This document shows positions 44,228 through 55,700 of a stretch of 64,000 nucleotides of DNA, piece after piece. The stretch covers positions 1,984,001 through 2,048,000 of the forward strand of contig JAETXT010000012.1 in NCBI GenBank assembly GCA_019188255.1. Direction: 5' to 3'. The notes below the pieces were generated by a model. The model made no database searches. It worked only from the letters and a program-made list of their open reading frames with translations, and was not told the origin of the DNA. The DNA comes from Verticillium longisporum (taxonomy: Eukaryota; Ascomycota; Sordariomycetes; Glomerellales; Plectosphaerellaceae). Position numbers and translations under genes: made by a program. The stretch's first letter is position 1; every line of letters begins with the position of its first letter.

Positions 44228-46274
44228 GACTTGGTCTCGCTGGGCAGGCAGCGATGAGTTGATCTCATCATGGACCTAGCTGAGCAGGCTTGGTGGAAGG
44301 GAAGGACAGGGACAAGAGGGCGAGCTCGGCAGGCCTGGGGCTATATACCTTGATTCGAAGTGATTCGAGGAGCAGTAGAGGGGTGAGATGCACGTTGAGG
44401 GCGAGGCCGAGGGCAAGGTGCGAGCGCGGGATTGACAAGGAGGAAGGTGACGCAGGCGAGACCAACACGTTGACAGCCAGCATGCCCCGACTGTCCGGTT
44501 CTACAAAGTAATGGTGCATTGGATATACCATGGATGTTTTGGGGGCGCACAAAGGCCTCACAGGTGCAGAGTCCCACTCGCCCTCCACCCCCTTACCCCG
44601 ATCCCGAGGCAGCAATGTCCACTTACGCGCATGTTGTCTGCCGTGTCGTGGTGTGTTGTGTTGTCTCGTGTTGTGTGCCAACACCCGGTCAGCAAGCAGC
44701 TAACTTGCTGCGACCAACCATGGTCATCTACCCAAGTAGGTAGGTTTTTGGCCGGAGAATGAGGAGCACGAGAGGAAGGGGGGGGGGGGCATCCCTCCCC
44801 CCCCAGTTGGACCGGTTGAATGATTCGCAGAGACGCAAACAGCCACGGCACCCTCCCAACGACAGAAAACCCTTTCTAGATTTCAGGCAGATTCGGCATG
44901 GACTAGAGGAAGGCTGTTTAGCCCCCACCGCCACCACCACCTTTCAGATCGGCTCACACGGGAAGGAATCATCGGAGGGCCGTCCGACTAAGGGGGGCAC
45001 AACGGCTTGCGGAGAGGTCTTCGGGCGGAGGAGTTGGCGTGTTGCGGACCCGACAGGCCGGTTGGGCTATGCCGAAGGAGAGTAGCGATCTGCAGACCAG
45101 GCTCAGACCGTCTCTCCTCAGGCTTTTCCCCCCCGGCGACACCCCATACGGCTGCGAGAAAGCACCAATGATGAAGGCCGACTGGCGGGAGCACCCTTTA
45201 GCCACAACGGCGCATATGACAGGGTAGCAATGAACGAGACCTTCGTCTGCTGTCGGCGCTTCTGGCGTCCCTCTGGTCCAATGAGTTGAGTAGAGTGGTG
45301 TGTGCGGCAAAGGCTATCACGCGTCTGTGCCACCGCCCCGCAGGCTCTCAATGCCAGGCCCTCTCTTCTAGGCTCTCTTCTCCCCCCCCTGGGCCGAGTT
45401 GCAGGGGCGGCAGATTCCGTATCATCGCGCCACCAGTCGTTGGTGATGGCATGTATGCAGCTAGGGTTGCTTGCTTGTTGGCTGCCGAGCTTGCCTTGAT
45501 TGCTCACAATGATGAACACTTTCGTCAGGCAGGCCGTTCTGCCAAGGAGGGTAGGTAGGGCAGAGATCTTCGGGAGGGGCGGGCGGAACGGTTCCTGGAC
45601 TGAAGAAAGCCGATGGTGGCAGATGCGTCTTCTCCATCTTTCCACTCCCTTAGGTATGCGCAAGATAAGCAAGAGGTGGCGGTCCACATGAGGTGCGCGG
45701 TTGGTGGTTAGTACAATGCATTGTTCTGTTGTCACCTGTTCTGGACGGCCGGCTTCCCCTCTTCTACGCTCATCTTTCCCCATCTGTGTTCCATCTCTGT
45801 CCATCTGTGCCCATCATGGTTCGAGCACACGATCGTGTGATGGAAATGCCGATGGTTGCATGATGCAGACAACTCGAAATGAGCATGTCGATGGGGCCAG
45901 GGGGGGGAGGGGCGGCCGCGGGAGGCTAGCTCTCCATCACCGCTCGAGTCAGGAATTGACGTTGGCGCCAACAGACAGACAGTATGGAGACGGGCCGGAT
46001 GGAGAAGTCGGAAGGAAAAGAGGCACAAGACGCGGAAAAAGTAGACGAGAGAATAACGGCATGCGGAACGAGGAGAAGCTAGAGGCGCCGGCCACCTACT
46101 TTGGACTTTGGAGGGAGATAGATGGACAAGGAGAGAAATATCTTGGCTAGGTAGGTGGTCGGGAGGATGTCAAAGGGCAGCAGCAGCACGAAGGGAAGAA
46201 AACTTGAGGCAGCAACTGTCGAGAGCGAGGCTGCAGCCACAGCAGGCTGCAGTCACAGCAGGCAGGCAGTCAGT

Positions 46275-46405
46275 CAGCCTCTTCTTCGCCCTTCAGCCTC
46301 TTCTTCGCCCTTCAGCCTCTTCTTCGCCCTTCAGCCTCTTCTTCGCCCTTCAGCCTCTTCTTCGCCCTTCAGCCTCTTCTTCGCCCTTCAGCCTCTTCTT
46401 CGTCA
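46275..46405. repeat. 19-nt minisatellite, six full copies and one partial
   Basis: The unit CAGCCTCTTCTTCGCCCTT repeats without a mismatch starting at 46275, 46294, 46313, 46332, 46351 and 46370, and a partial copy starts at 46389. The period is not a multiple of three. Both strands stay open through it, which creates false reading frames with repeating text. Confidence 0.95.
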
Positions 46406-47897
46406 TGCAACGTCCAGAATTCCTCCAGTCTCCTGTGGTTCCGTGGTGCCTGTTCTTGTGGCTGAGACTAGCCCCGGCGGGCTCGGCCGTCGCGCTACTC
46501 CTCGACGCTGCCGCGGCTACACGGAGCTGCCAAGGGCTTAGCATCTCGACAGACGCGCCCTCGGCAGGTTCAGCACGTCTCGAGTCGGGTTCAAAGACCA
46601 AACGTGCATAACTTACTCGACGACCCTTGCACAAATGTCACCCTACACAGTCTTCTCGTGGTTGATGGTCACAATGACAGACAATGACAGTTGCGCAAGA
46701 TGCGCCCGTCCAGGGGTGGACCAACGTACCCCCTCTGACTCTTCGCCTATTGCCTCGGAACAAATCACGAACAGATCCTTGTCCAACGGTGCCTAGCTCA
46801 GCGTCACGATTATGCCCGTGAAGGCATGGGCCGGAGATGCGCACCTAGGTTTCTACTTGGCACTTGAAAGTGATGGTTCTCTGGCATGGCCTCGTTGGCG
46901 CCGCCCTCCCGCGCCATTCGCTCGCCTGTGATGCTGCGGATCTTGTGCAAGACGGGGTGTCAAGGTTGCAGAAAACACGACATCTCGAACGAGGATCAGC
47001 ATCGTATGCCGAAGCTCCAGACCCAGACCCAGCCCCAAGCCCAACCCGTCATGCAAGTGGGGGCCGCAAAGTCAAAGGGCCAAGTGCAGATGTGACCAAC
47101 ATGGTGCGAGGGGATCTTGCCCCGTAAGGAGTGAGAATGGATCGCGTCGGTCAAAAGCGTCCGGATGTCTGCCAGGTTCGGATGGCTGTGCGTGTCCTGT
47201 GCACGTGTGCACGCCGTCTACAGATTGACGTAAGGCAGATTCGAGGGGGGCTCGAGGGCGTCCCGGAATACTCGGGGGTCGCGATGAAATGTGTCTCCTG
47301 TTGATGTAGATGCAGTGTGTCGTCGGACTAGGCAATCCAGGAGATAAAATTCAACACTCGAACCTTGAATTGCACGGCTTTGTTGGAATAGAGGTCTGTC
47401 GCTGCCGATGCATACATAGAGGAGAAGAGGGTGACATGGCAGCTTTCGAAGCTCTATGCCCCGAACCCAATATTGAAATCGTCCGGTTTACGCTCCATTG
47501 GACGGCGTCAAGGTATGTTGCGTGGCCGTAGCCCCGATGTCGTCCAATGCCGTTGATCGTGAAGCCGCCATGAGACTAGCCACGTGGTACCAAACCGAGT
47601 TGCGCATTCACAAGGTTTTCATAGTCAAGGCCAGTGAACGAGGATCGTATACTGTCAGTTGAACCCTGTTATTGAGGTCTACGAGACGATATCGTAGTCC
47701 GTAGTCTGACTTTGTGGTAAGCCGTCTCGAGGGACTGCTACGTGCCAGATTGAACGACGCCCATGAGCTGGCAGCAGGGAACAGCACCTGAAAGCCACGA
47801 CGGACCAATGCAAGTCTCCCTCAACGGCAGACACGTCATTTCATGGAATCGTCTTCACCTCTCGAAAGGTGTTGTTGGAGCGAGGCCTGATGAGCCA

Positions 47898-47946
47898 CTA
47901 CCTAGGTAGGTAGGTACACCAGCAAGGCCAGCTACCTTAGGTACAC
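47898..47946. repeat. CTACCTAGGTAGGTAGGTACACC motif cluster
   Basis: Two blocks, CCTAGGTAGGTAGGTACACC and CTACCTTAGGTACACC, are separated by a short spacer and both end in GGTACACCAGC. They lie about 220 bp upstream of the lipase start and belong to the dispersed TAGGTA family. Confidence 0.6.
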
Positions 47947-48163
47947 CAGCAGGCAGTAGCCAGTAGCGGCCAAGCCCCGGCAGTATCCCAGGCCCCGCCA
48001 CAGACGGCTGGATTCGGTGACGTCAAGAACGAGACGTGCTGGCGCTTACCATTTTGCCTACCTGCCCAGGTCTCAATCTTTGCCTGGGACCGAAATCCAG
48101 TGATGCACAGCGAGTAGACTAGACGACGATCATGCCCCCAATCTCCATGTCCGCAGTCCTACC

Positions 48164-49221
48164 ATGATCTCGAGGGCGCGCCCAGCGACATGGGCTTTCC
48201 GGGCGTCACCAGCACTCATCGCAGCGTCTCGAGCAACGCAGTCGAGAGCTCTGCGCACCACACCACAGCCATGGAAGGACCACCATGACCCGAGGTTCAA
48301 GGAGCTCGGAAGGGAGATCCTGGACGATTACGCGCAAGTCAGAGATCACTATGGTACCCTCGACCCTCTCCCACGACGTTCGCCGACGCCCCTGCCCCAA
48401 GCTGACCGAAAGCAGAGTCGCCCAAGAACGCGCTCGTCCTGGCCCACGGGCTCCTGGGCTTCTCCGAGATCCGCGCGCCCCTCCAGTTCCTGCCGGCGAT
48501 ACACTACTGGCACGGCATCACCGACGCCCTGCAGACCCTCGCGCCCTCGCTGCCCATCATCACGCCGTCCGTGCCGCCGACGGGCTCCATCGAGCAGCGC
48601 GCCGAGGCCCTCGCCGCCGCCATCGACGCCGGCGCCCCCCGCGGCCGCCCCGTCAACATCATCGCCCACTCCATGGGCGGCCTCGACGCGCGCTACATGA
48701 TCTCGCGCCTGCGGCCCGCCGGCGTCCGCGTCGCGAGCCTCGTCACCATCTCGACGCCCCACCACGGCAGCGCCTTTGCCGACTTTATGCTGCACGCCGC
48801 CCGCCTGTCCGACTGGTACGGCGTCATGGGCACCGTCGGCCTCGGCACCGGCGCCTTCGACCAGCTGACGACGGCCTACCTGCGCGACGACTTCAACCCG
48901 GCCACGCCCGACGACCCGGCCACGCGCTACTTTAGCTTTGGCGCCGCCACCGACCTGCCCGGCCTGCTGAGCCCCTTCCGCCACAGCTGGCGTGTCGTCA
49001 CGCGCGACGAGGGCCCCAACGATGGCCTCGTCAGCGTCAAGAGCAGTCGCTGGGGAGACTACCGCGGCACCCTCCGCGGCGTGAGCCATCTCGACCTCAT
49101 CAACTGGACGAACCGCCTGCGCTGGGAGACGAGGCGCATCTGGACCGGACAGCGCCGGCCCTTCAACGCCGTCGCCTTGTATCTCGACATTGCTGACATG
49201 CTGGCCAAGGAGGGCCTCTAA
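48164..49221 (+). CDS. Alpha/beta-hydrolase, triacylglycerol lipase-like, probably mitochondrial
   Basis: Two exons fit, 48164-48353 and 48416-49221, split by a 62-nt intron (GTACCC donor, CTGAC branch), giving 331 residues. The catalytic core has LVLAHGLLGFSEIR (oxyanion HG motif), then VNIIAHSMGGLDARY with the nucleophile Ser in AHSMGG, close to the bacterial lipase GHSMGG elbow. Next come VTISTPHHGSAFADF, an Asp candidate in RDEGPNDGLVSV, and the catalytic His in GVSHLDLINW. The first 35 residues (MISRARPATWAFRASPALI, then Arg/Ser-rich) lack acids, like a mitochondrial presequence. Exon 2 is extremely GC-rich, above its neighbours. It is convergent with the arrestin gene, 304 bp away. Confidence 0.88.
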
Positions 49222-49525
49222 CTGGTGTCAAACGGAAATTCAAACGCAAACATCGCGGTCTTGGTTGAAAAAAACATCCGGTGTACGGTGTCTCAGGGCA
49301 TACATGAGAACCCTGCAGAAAGCGAGAAGGAAATGGAATATAGACAGCGATTATCGTGCGCCCTTCATCTAGATTCAACGGGAGCCAATGATCATTTAGT
49401 GACCGCAACGCCTCTTTAGCCTGTGACACACCCCGTCCGCTCCTGGTATCTATGCCCCCATCATGCCATTCATCGTGCAGTTCATTACAGTATCTTCCCT
49501 CGCGCTCATTCGCCCCCTTCCCTAC

Positions 49526-51231
49526 CTAGCTCTTGGTCGGTACATCACTTGGCGCGTTCTCGTTCGTGACACCGCTAAACGCCGGTCGCGCCTGGGCCGT
49601 CCCCTCAAACGGCGCACCCGCCGTGTCCGCCATGGCCTCGTCGTAGCTCGGAGGCTCGTCGTCCGGCGTCGGTGCACCGTGGTTGCAGAACTGCGGTGGA
49701 TCCAGAGGGTCATGCTGTGGTTGCGGCGGCGCCTGGAGCGGGTGCGCCGTCGTGTGCGTCGATGCCGACGAAGCCATGCCCGCCGTGTTCGTTCGCGGCG
49801 GTAACCTTGGGGGCCGGCTCAGAGTCGCCGCGGCTGGTTTGTTCTGCTGCTCCTGCAGGGACTGCAGCAGCCCCGGCGGAGGAGCAATGTTGGAGTAGAC
49901 CTGGACCTTGGCAAACGTCAGCGGCAGATAGATGGTCTGCGGCGGCGGCTCTTTGCGGGCCAGCAGGCCTCCAGAGCGTGTGGGCGCGCCCCAGCTGAGG
50001 CCCACCTTGAGCTCGAGCTCGTAGGTCCGCTGAAGGTTGCACGTGGCGAAGGAAGGCGCGACCGTGTTGGGCAGAGAGACGTGCCGCCAGACATCATCGG
50101 GCACAACAGACTCGACGCCCACCTCGTCCGTCGCTGGATTCTGCAGTAGGGGCGTATTGAGGTTGACCTGATGCACAATGGTCCAGCGGCTTGGGTGCTT
50201 GTAGTTCAGGTCGTGAGCTCGCAAGGTCATGGTGCCCACGAGTTCGATTTGCAGAGAAGTCAGATACACCTGTTCGTTCGAGGGAACCAGCTTCTTCGCG
50301 ATGAGCCGCAGCGGCACAGGCTGGTTGCAGGTGAGGATGGGGGGATGAGGAAGACGAGCAGACAGCTCGATGGAAGGCGGGGCGGCCTCGGCGAACGCTT
50401 TGTTCGAGGCTTCTTCCTTCTCCTTCTCCCTTTCCCTCTCCTTGTCTTTAGCTGTCATGAAGAAGGAGCTGCGCTTCTTCTGTAAGGGAGGTGCAGCGGC
50501 TGGCGTGGAAATGCGCGGCTTGAAGGTAAAGGGGCGGCGCGCAAAGGCTTCCTGGGTGGTGCGGGGAGGGCGAGGGGGCTCGATGGGCATGAACTTGAAG
50601 CCGATCTGGTAGCGCCAGTTCTCCTTGAGCAGGCCCGGCCGCTGAATGGTAACTTTGACGTAGTAACGCACCTCAGCAGCCATGGGCATGCCTGTGAAGG
50701 AGGGGGGCGGTGTCTTGGTGACGGGAGGCAGGACCAGCTGCTCGCTGCGGTCCAAAACGCGCATCCCCCCGATGCCAAAGATGCCACCACCGGCGCCAAA
50801 GCCGCCGAGGCCGCCGAGGCCTCCGATCTTGGACATGGCGACGGGGTCGCTGCAGGCGTTGTTGAGGGGCAGCTTGAACTTGAAGGGAAACTCATGCTGG
50901 CCGTTGGGGAGGACAAAGTTGCCGCCGACGGAGCCGTTGGCGACATCGTCCTCATAGGTAGGGAAGACCTGTTGAACCTTGTACAGAATCTTGTGGTTCT
51001 CACTCAGGACGTTGCCAGGGGGCCGCTGCCGGGAAGCCGGGGCGGTTGCGGGGTGCCGTAGTCATCGAAGCCACCGGGAATGGCGAGAGCCGTTTTGGAC
51101 TCTCCTTCGAGCTTGACAATGATGCCGCCGACGCTCTCGGGGCGACTCAAGGACAGAATGATGCGGCCGTCGATAGAGTCGAGGTTGGCGTAGAACTCGG
51201 GTTGGTTGTCCAAGGCTATGCGAATCGACAT
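49526..51231 (-). CDS. Arrestin-domain protein (alpha-arrestin), frame broken once
   Basis: Alpha-arrestins link plasma-membrane transporters to a Nedd4/Rsp5-type ubiquitin ligase for endocytosis. The gene appears intronless. The N-terminal arrestin domain starts MSIRIALDNQPEFYANLDS with IIVKLEGESKTALAIPGGF. NGQHEFPFKFKLPLNN and VRYYVKVTIQRPGLLKENW follow, then the C-terminal arrestin part (HPPILTCNQPVPLRLIAKKL). The tail has EPPSYDEAMAD, a PPxY motif for WW-domain binding. A Gly-rich insert (KIGGLGGLGGFGAGGG) lies between the early strands. The frame breaks between about 51016 and 51045: the first frame ends in TGA at LATS, while RPPGNVLSENHK continues in the next. Adding one base gives 569 codons. 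A 22-nt minisatellite lies just upstream. Confidence 0.85.
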
Positions 51232-51345
51232 GGTGGCGGGTTGCACCCGAGAGCAGCGGCCAGGTCAAGTCAGGAGGGCGGCCGGGCGGATGTGAGGCGT
51301 CGGGGGTTACTTGTAGGTACGTGGTGGAACCGTGGGGCCGTGAGA

Positions 51346-51477
51346 CTGTAAGACTGTAAAGCCGTAGGACTGTGACTGTAAAGCCGTGGGACTGTGACTA
51401 TAAAGCCGTGGGACTGTGACTGTAAAGCCGTGGGACTGTGACTGTAAAGCCGTGGGACTGTGGGACTGTGAGTGAGA
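51346..51477. repeat. 22-nt minisatellite upstream of the arrestin gene
   Basis: GACTGTGACTGTAAAGCCGTGG repeats with a 22-nt period starting at 51368, 51390, 51412, 51434 and 51456 (last copy partial), with degenerate units on both sides (GACTGTAAGACTGTAAAGCCG at the left). One copy has TATAAAG in place of TGTAAAG. The array ends about 115 nt upstream of the arrestin ATG, so it may lie in its 5' leader or core promoter. Confidence 0.93.
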
Positions 51478-52220
51478 ACCGTGAAGTCGTGAGATGGTCG
51501 TGAGTGAGCGACGAGGAGCAGAGGTGGCTCGGGGCTGCTTGGTGGTGACTGTGGCTGGTTCGAGCGAGGCTTGTCGAGACAATAGACGTGGCGAGCGAGG
51601 GATTTGCGGAACGCGGCTTGATGAATTGATTCGATGGAAGATGATCGAGAATGGATACAGCTACTGACAAGCGAATAGTAGAATCCCGGGTCGAGGCGTC
51701 TTTCTTGTTTCGTGCTTGTCCCCGAACACCAGAACAGAAACCAGCCGCGCGGTACGCGCACTGGGCCACGTACTCCAATACCTGGCCTGTAGGTATGATC
51801 CGAGGCGAAGCAATTGGCGGGCTGACGATGCGTGATGAGACAGAGAGGCAGACAAGCAGACTGACAAATTGGCAGACATACAGTGGGACAAACCGACGTC
51901 CCTTCGTCGCCAGGATGAAGGTGGTCACTGACGACAGAGGCAGGCTGTGCATGTGCAACCCACTTCGGTACGTGCCCACTTGCCCAATTGCCCGCCCACC
52001 TGCCCTGCGCACCTGCCCATGTACCTTGCCAAGAGGTAGGTAGGTGCCTGCACACCTCATCAGTGTCTCTCGCGGGCCACGCTCTGCTTCATTTTGGTGG
52101 CGCCCGTGGGGCTGATGTCATTGCCGTCTGTCCGCCTCGTCCTTGCATGCTGCATTCAGGTGCAGTGCGGCAGCCACCTGCCGCCGAGCTTCCACAGGCA
52201 CCAAGAAACAGTACTAACCT

Positions 52221-52314
52221 GACCTACCTACCTTGGGTACCTACGTAGGTACCTTAAGGTAGGTAAGGTAGGTACCTGACGGGACGTTAATAGTATCGTT
52301 CCTACCTAGGTAGG
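52221..52314. repeat. Largest TAGGTACC motif cluster
   Basis: Nearly 95 bp are built from TACCTACC, GGGTACCTACGTAGGTACC, AAGGTAGGTAAGGTAGGTACC and CCTACCTAGGTAGG units, direct and inverted. TACCTACGTAGGTA is a perfect palindrome. A second block lies 80 bp further on. Confidence 0.7.
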
Positions 52315-52390
52315 CGCCGGCAAGCGCAATCGCAAAGGCCGTCTTCAAGAGGAGCACAGAGTAGTGTAAGCCATGCCTCACTATTATCCT

Positions 52391-52418
52391 AGCTACCTAG
52401 ATAGGTACCTAGGTACCG
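52391..52418. repeat. AGCTACCTAGATAGGTACCTAGGTACC motif cluster
   Basis: This is another member of the dispersed TAGGTACC family, 80 bp from the large cluster at 52221-52314 and in the same gene-free gap. Confidence 0.6.
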
Positions 52419-52792
52419 CAATTCAGCTATCTAGCAGGGCAAGAAAGCCATCTCAAGTCCACCCCGGCCAGGCCCGGGCTCACATCCATTCGCCGCGGCA
52501 GCATTCACCCAATCCATGCCGCGACTGCCTTGCCGCCCGCTATTAAAATCGTGGCCAGACGACCAACATTCCCTTCCTCCCAAACGCCTAAGCCATGTGG
52601 TATCATCGCAGACCTTGTTTTTCATGTGAGAAAGAGACAGGGAGAGAGCGGGAGAAAAAGAAATGAGAGAACAAGCTGGAAAAGCAAAAGCCAGAAAACC
52701 AAAAAAAAAAAAAAAAAAAAAAACCCCCCTTTCGCCCTGCCACGTCAAAGCGTGGCACAGGAGAGACTGACCCAAAAATGGAAATGACCATT

Positions 52793-55700
52793 TCAGTCCA
52801 AGACAATCACCTCGACTGTCCCCCGAACCTCCGTCTGGTGGCCCGTCTTGGCCCGCTTTGGCGGCCGTTGCGGTTCTGCTTCCACATCACCCTCGTCTTC
52901 GCTGTCCGGCTGCTCCGCCTTCGGGCTCCATGTTCCATCTGGCCCGACGTTAATGCTCTTGGTGCGTGTCAGGCCCCGGCGCACAAGAGCTTCTCGCACT
53001 TCCACCATGAATCCGTCAACTCGAAGGCTGCCTGGTCGGGCGTCCTTGTCGCACAGTGGACATTTCCACTTGTCCGTCAGCGACGGCTCCGCGCCCAGTG
53101 CCCTGCTGCGTCTGCATAGCCCACAGCCGCACTTGAGCGAGTGAACCGATGTTGACTTGCCGAGCCTCGTGCCGAGCCATACCTCGAGGTCGAAACACTC
53201 TAGGTGCGTGCACGAGGACCCGCGCACAGGAATCTTGAACATGGTGGCCGTGAAGGGGTCTGCCAAGTCGATACTGAGATTACTGAAGATGATGGGCGCA
53301 TCGTCGTCACCACCACTCTGGCCCACCGGAGTCAGTCGCTCTCGCACAATGCGCCTCGTCGCTTCCGCGGGAAGTACCCCTCGCTCGGAGACCATGGCCA
53401 TGATGCGGCTATGGGTCAGCGTCACCACCTTTTCCACCGCCACCATCGTGGCATGCCCTGCCTTGGGCGCCACGTTCGGTACGGACAGCTTCAGCACATT
53501 CCGCCCTCCTCGAATCAGTCTTGTCAGCTCGGCTGGCTGGTCCTGACCGTTGTGCAGTTTGCGCCGAATCTTGACTGCCTGACTGTTGCACATGACGTAG
53601 ATATGGGCTGGCCACTGTGTCGACACTGTCAACCACGCTGCTTCCGACAACGACCCACGGCTATTGAGAGCGACCTCGCAGACACGAAGCCGAAACCGAA
53701 GTGAACCGTCAAAATAGTCGCACAGAATCTGTCGTTCGCCCGGAGGCATGCTGTACGTGCTCAGGCGCTTCAGTTCGTCGTCCGAGACCTCAAAGTCGAG
53801 CTGATGAATGGACTGATCAGGGTTGATGGTCAAGGGCCCACTGACAATCTCCCCTATGCATTGGTAGTGTTTTTCCTGCGCAGATACCGACTGTTCAGGG
53901 GGTAGTTGTCTCGGGACACGCCGCGGGCTGGCCACATCAACCTGATGGAGAGCCATATCGATCGACTTTTTGTCATAGGGCGACATCGCCATCCGGTCGA
54001 TACCTAGCGTCACGCCCCGGGGCGGTAGCAGACTGTTGGGTCTCATTACTTCGGAAGTCGCGGGTGCAAGAGCTGAAGAGTGGTTGCTAGTAAGCCTCGG
54101 TCGTGCAGAAGACTGAACAATGCCAGGACTATGCAGGCTCGCTTGACCTGGTCTTGCTGATCGCGATAGGGACTCTTGAACTGTCGAATTCAAAGAGAGT
54201 TGGCGAGCTAGAGGAAACAATTCGTGCTGCTGGTCGACATGGTAGTGTCCGCTACCAGAGACATAGCCTTGCACGGACTGACCCTGATGCCTCGGGTTTG
54301 GGGAGATGTATTCGTGGTGTGAGGGTTGGCTTATATCGGGCGCTGAAGGCATCTGGTATGAGCCTGCATGGGAATTGCCTAAAGGAGATGGATGTATAAT
54401 ATTTCCACCCGTCGCAGGCTGCATGGTCGCGAGGGGATGCGTAATATCGGGTACCTGCTGTAAACGTTCTGGTTGCCTTTGAAGGTGCGAATTCTGGCTT
54501 TGGTGGGGCTGAAGATGATGTTGTGGCGATGGCAGGGGCGGCGACTGTTGCTGCTGCTGCTGCCTCCGCCCATTTGTGTTATTCGCTGAGCCTGGACTTG
54601 AACTTGAGTCAACTGGGACTTGTGTTTGCTTGCCCTGATTCTGCACTTCGACCTGAGACTGTCGCAGCAGGCTCCTATACGCGGCTACAATCGAAGCGGA
54701 GAGGTCTTGCTGACCGGTGGCATGACTCTCATGATTGGAATTGTTTTGATCCTGGGCAAATACTGCAGACATTTGGTGAGCTATGCGCCCGTCCGGGACG
54801 CCCAAGTGTCGTCTTGCCACAGTGAAAAGAACAATTTCAAGCGAAGGCGATGCAAGGGCAAGCTCGTTTCGAAGCTCCATTATCCGTATAGGGAATCCCC
54901 TGTTCGTAACACGCGGTAGCAAGTCGGTTTGCCACATCCTGGAGAAATTCCTCAAGAAGACACCAATCGGGGCAAGATGCGCACTTGGCCACTGGGAGGG
55001 AAACGCGCATGGGAAAGACGCGAACCAACGGAGATGGTTTGCAGAGATGCTGGTGTTGGGCTTCAGTACAGTCTGCAAGAGGAAAAGGGCGTTGTCCATC
55101 GTCGCGGATGAGATATTGGTCAAATGATGAACAGAGGTTGCGTCAAGGGACCAGGCACAGAAAATTTGATGCAGAATTAAGAAGAAAACGTCCCCGGATG
55201 ATAATGCAGACATGAGAATCCGGGATCGCGGCAGGACAGTAGAGTCATTGGCTTCCAAGAGGCTGCTCTCGACCTGCTGTATTCGTGCGCTAAGAGTCTG
55301 ACGCATCCAAACCCAGTCCATACTGATCTTGGCCAGAGGTGGGACCGGCTGCACATTGTAAGTTGAGCCTGGATTTGAGCTGGAGCTGAAAGTGGTAGGC
55401 TGGTGAACGAGCGGGGCGCCTCCAGGTCTCACTTGGGCCGTTATCGCAGACTGGCTTGGTACTATTGCTGAAATAGGCAAACTTTGAGCGCCCTCGCGAC
55501 TCGCGGGAGTGGGAGTCTCCCAGGGGCGCGATCTGTTCGCATTTGTGGGTGTTGGCAACTGGCCGGGTCCTGCAAGCCGGGGAGGGTGTTGTCGGAGAGT
55601 GTGCGACGGAGTGGATTCAGGAGCAGAAGCCGCCACAGCTCTGAAGCTCGCTGGCCGCTCAAAGGTAGAAAGACCCGGGGCAGGACTTGCCAGGGGAGTC

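Larger units (their letters stand above)
44228..48163. other. Longest gene-free region of the window
   Basis: This 3.9-kb gap holds the RTA1-like promoter on its left and the lipase promoter on its right. I find no frame with family motifs; open frames of up to 228 codons on the minus strand (45118-45804) are Arg/Pro-rich and look like chance. A 19-nt minisatellite lies at 46275-46405, G- and C-runs at 44777-44803, and TAGGTA motifs near 44735, 45551, 46147 and 47898-47946. Confidence 0.5.
51232..52792. other. Intergenic region, repeat-rich
   Basis: This holds the arrestin promoter and the 3' flank of the MIZ gene (both -). It contains the 22-nt minisatellite, three TAGGTA clusters (near 52035, 52221-52314 and 52391-52418), and an A23 run followed by C6 at 52702-52730. 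Long frames across the minisatellite only read the repeat. Confidence 0.55.

Noticed and set aside
45118..45804. 228-codon open frame on the minus strand
   Set aside because: It has no recognisable domain and overlapping frames of similar length on the other strand; probably chance.
46108..46611. Apparent repeat proteins of 128-167 residues
   Set aside because: The repeated text comes from the 19-nt minisatellite read in all frames; the flanks show no coding signal.
48285..48935. Second plus-strand frame across the lipase gene
   Set aside because: It is an out-of-frame reading of the GC-rich lipase exon, giving Arg/Pro/His-rich text; the true frame has the AHSMGG elbow.
51270..52060. Minus-strand frames of 220-261 codons with SHSPTALQSQ-type repeats
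   Set aside because: They translate the 22-nt minisatellite and the arrestin upstream region. No family motif is present.
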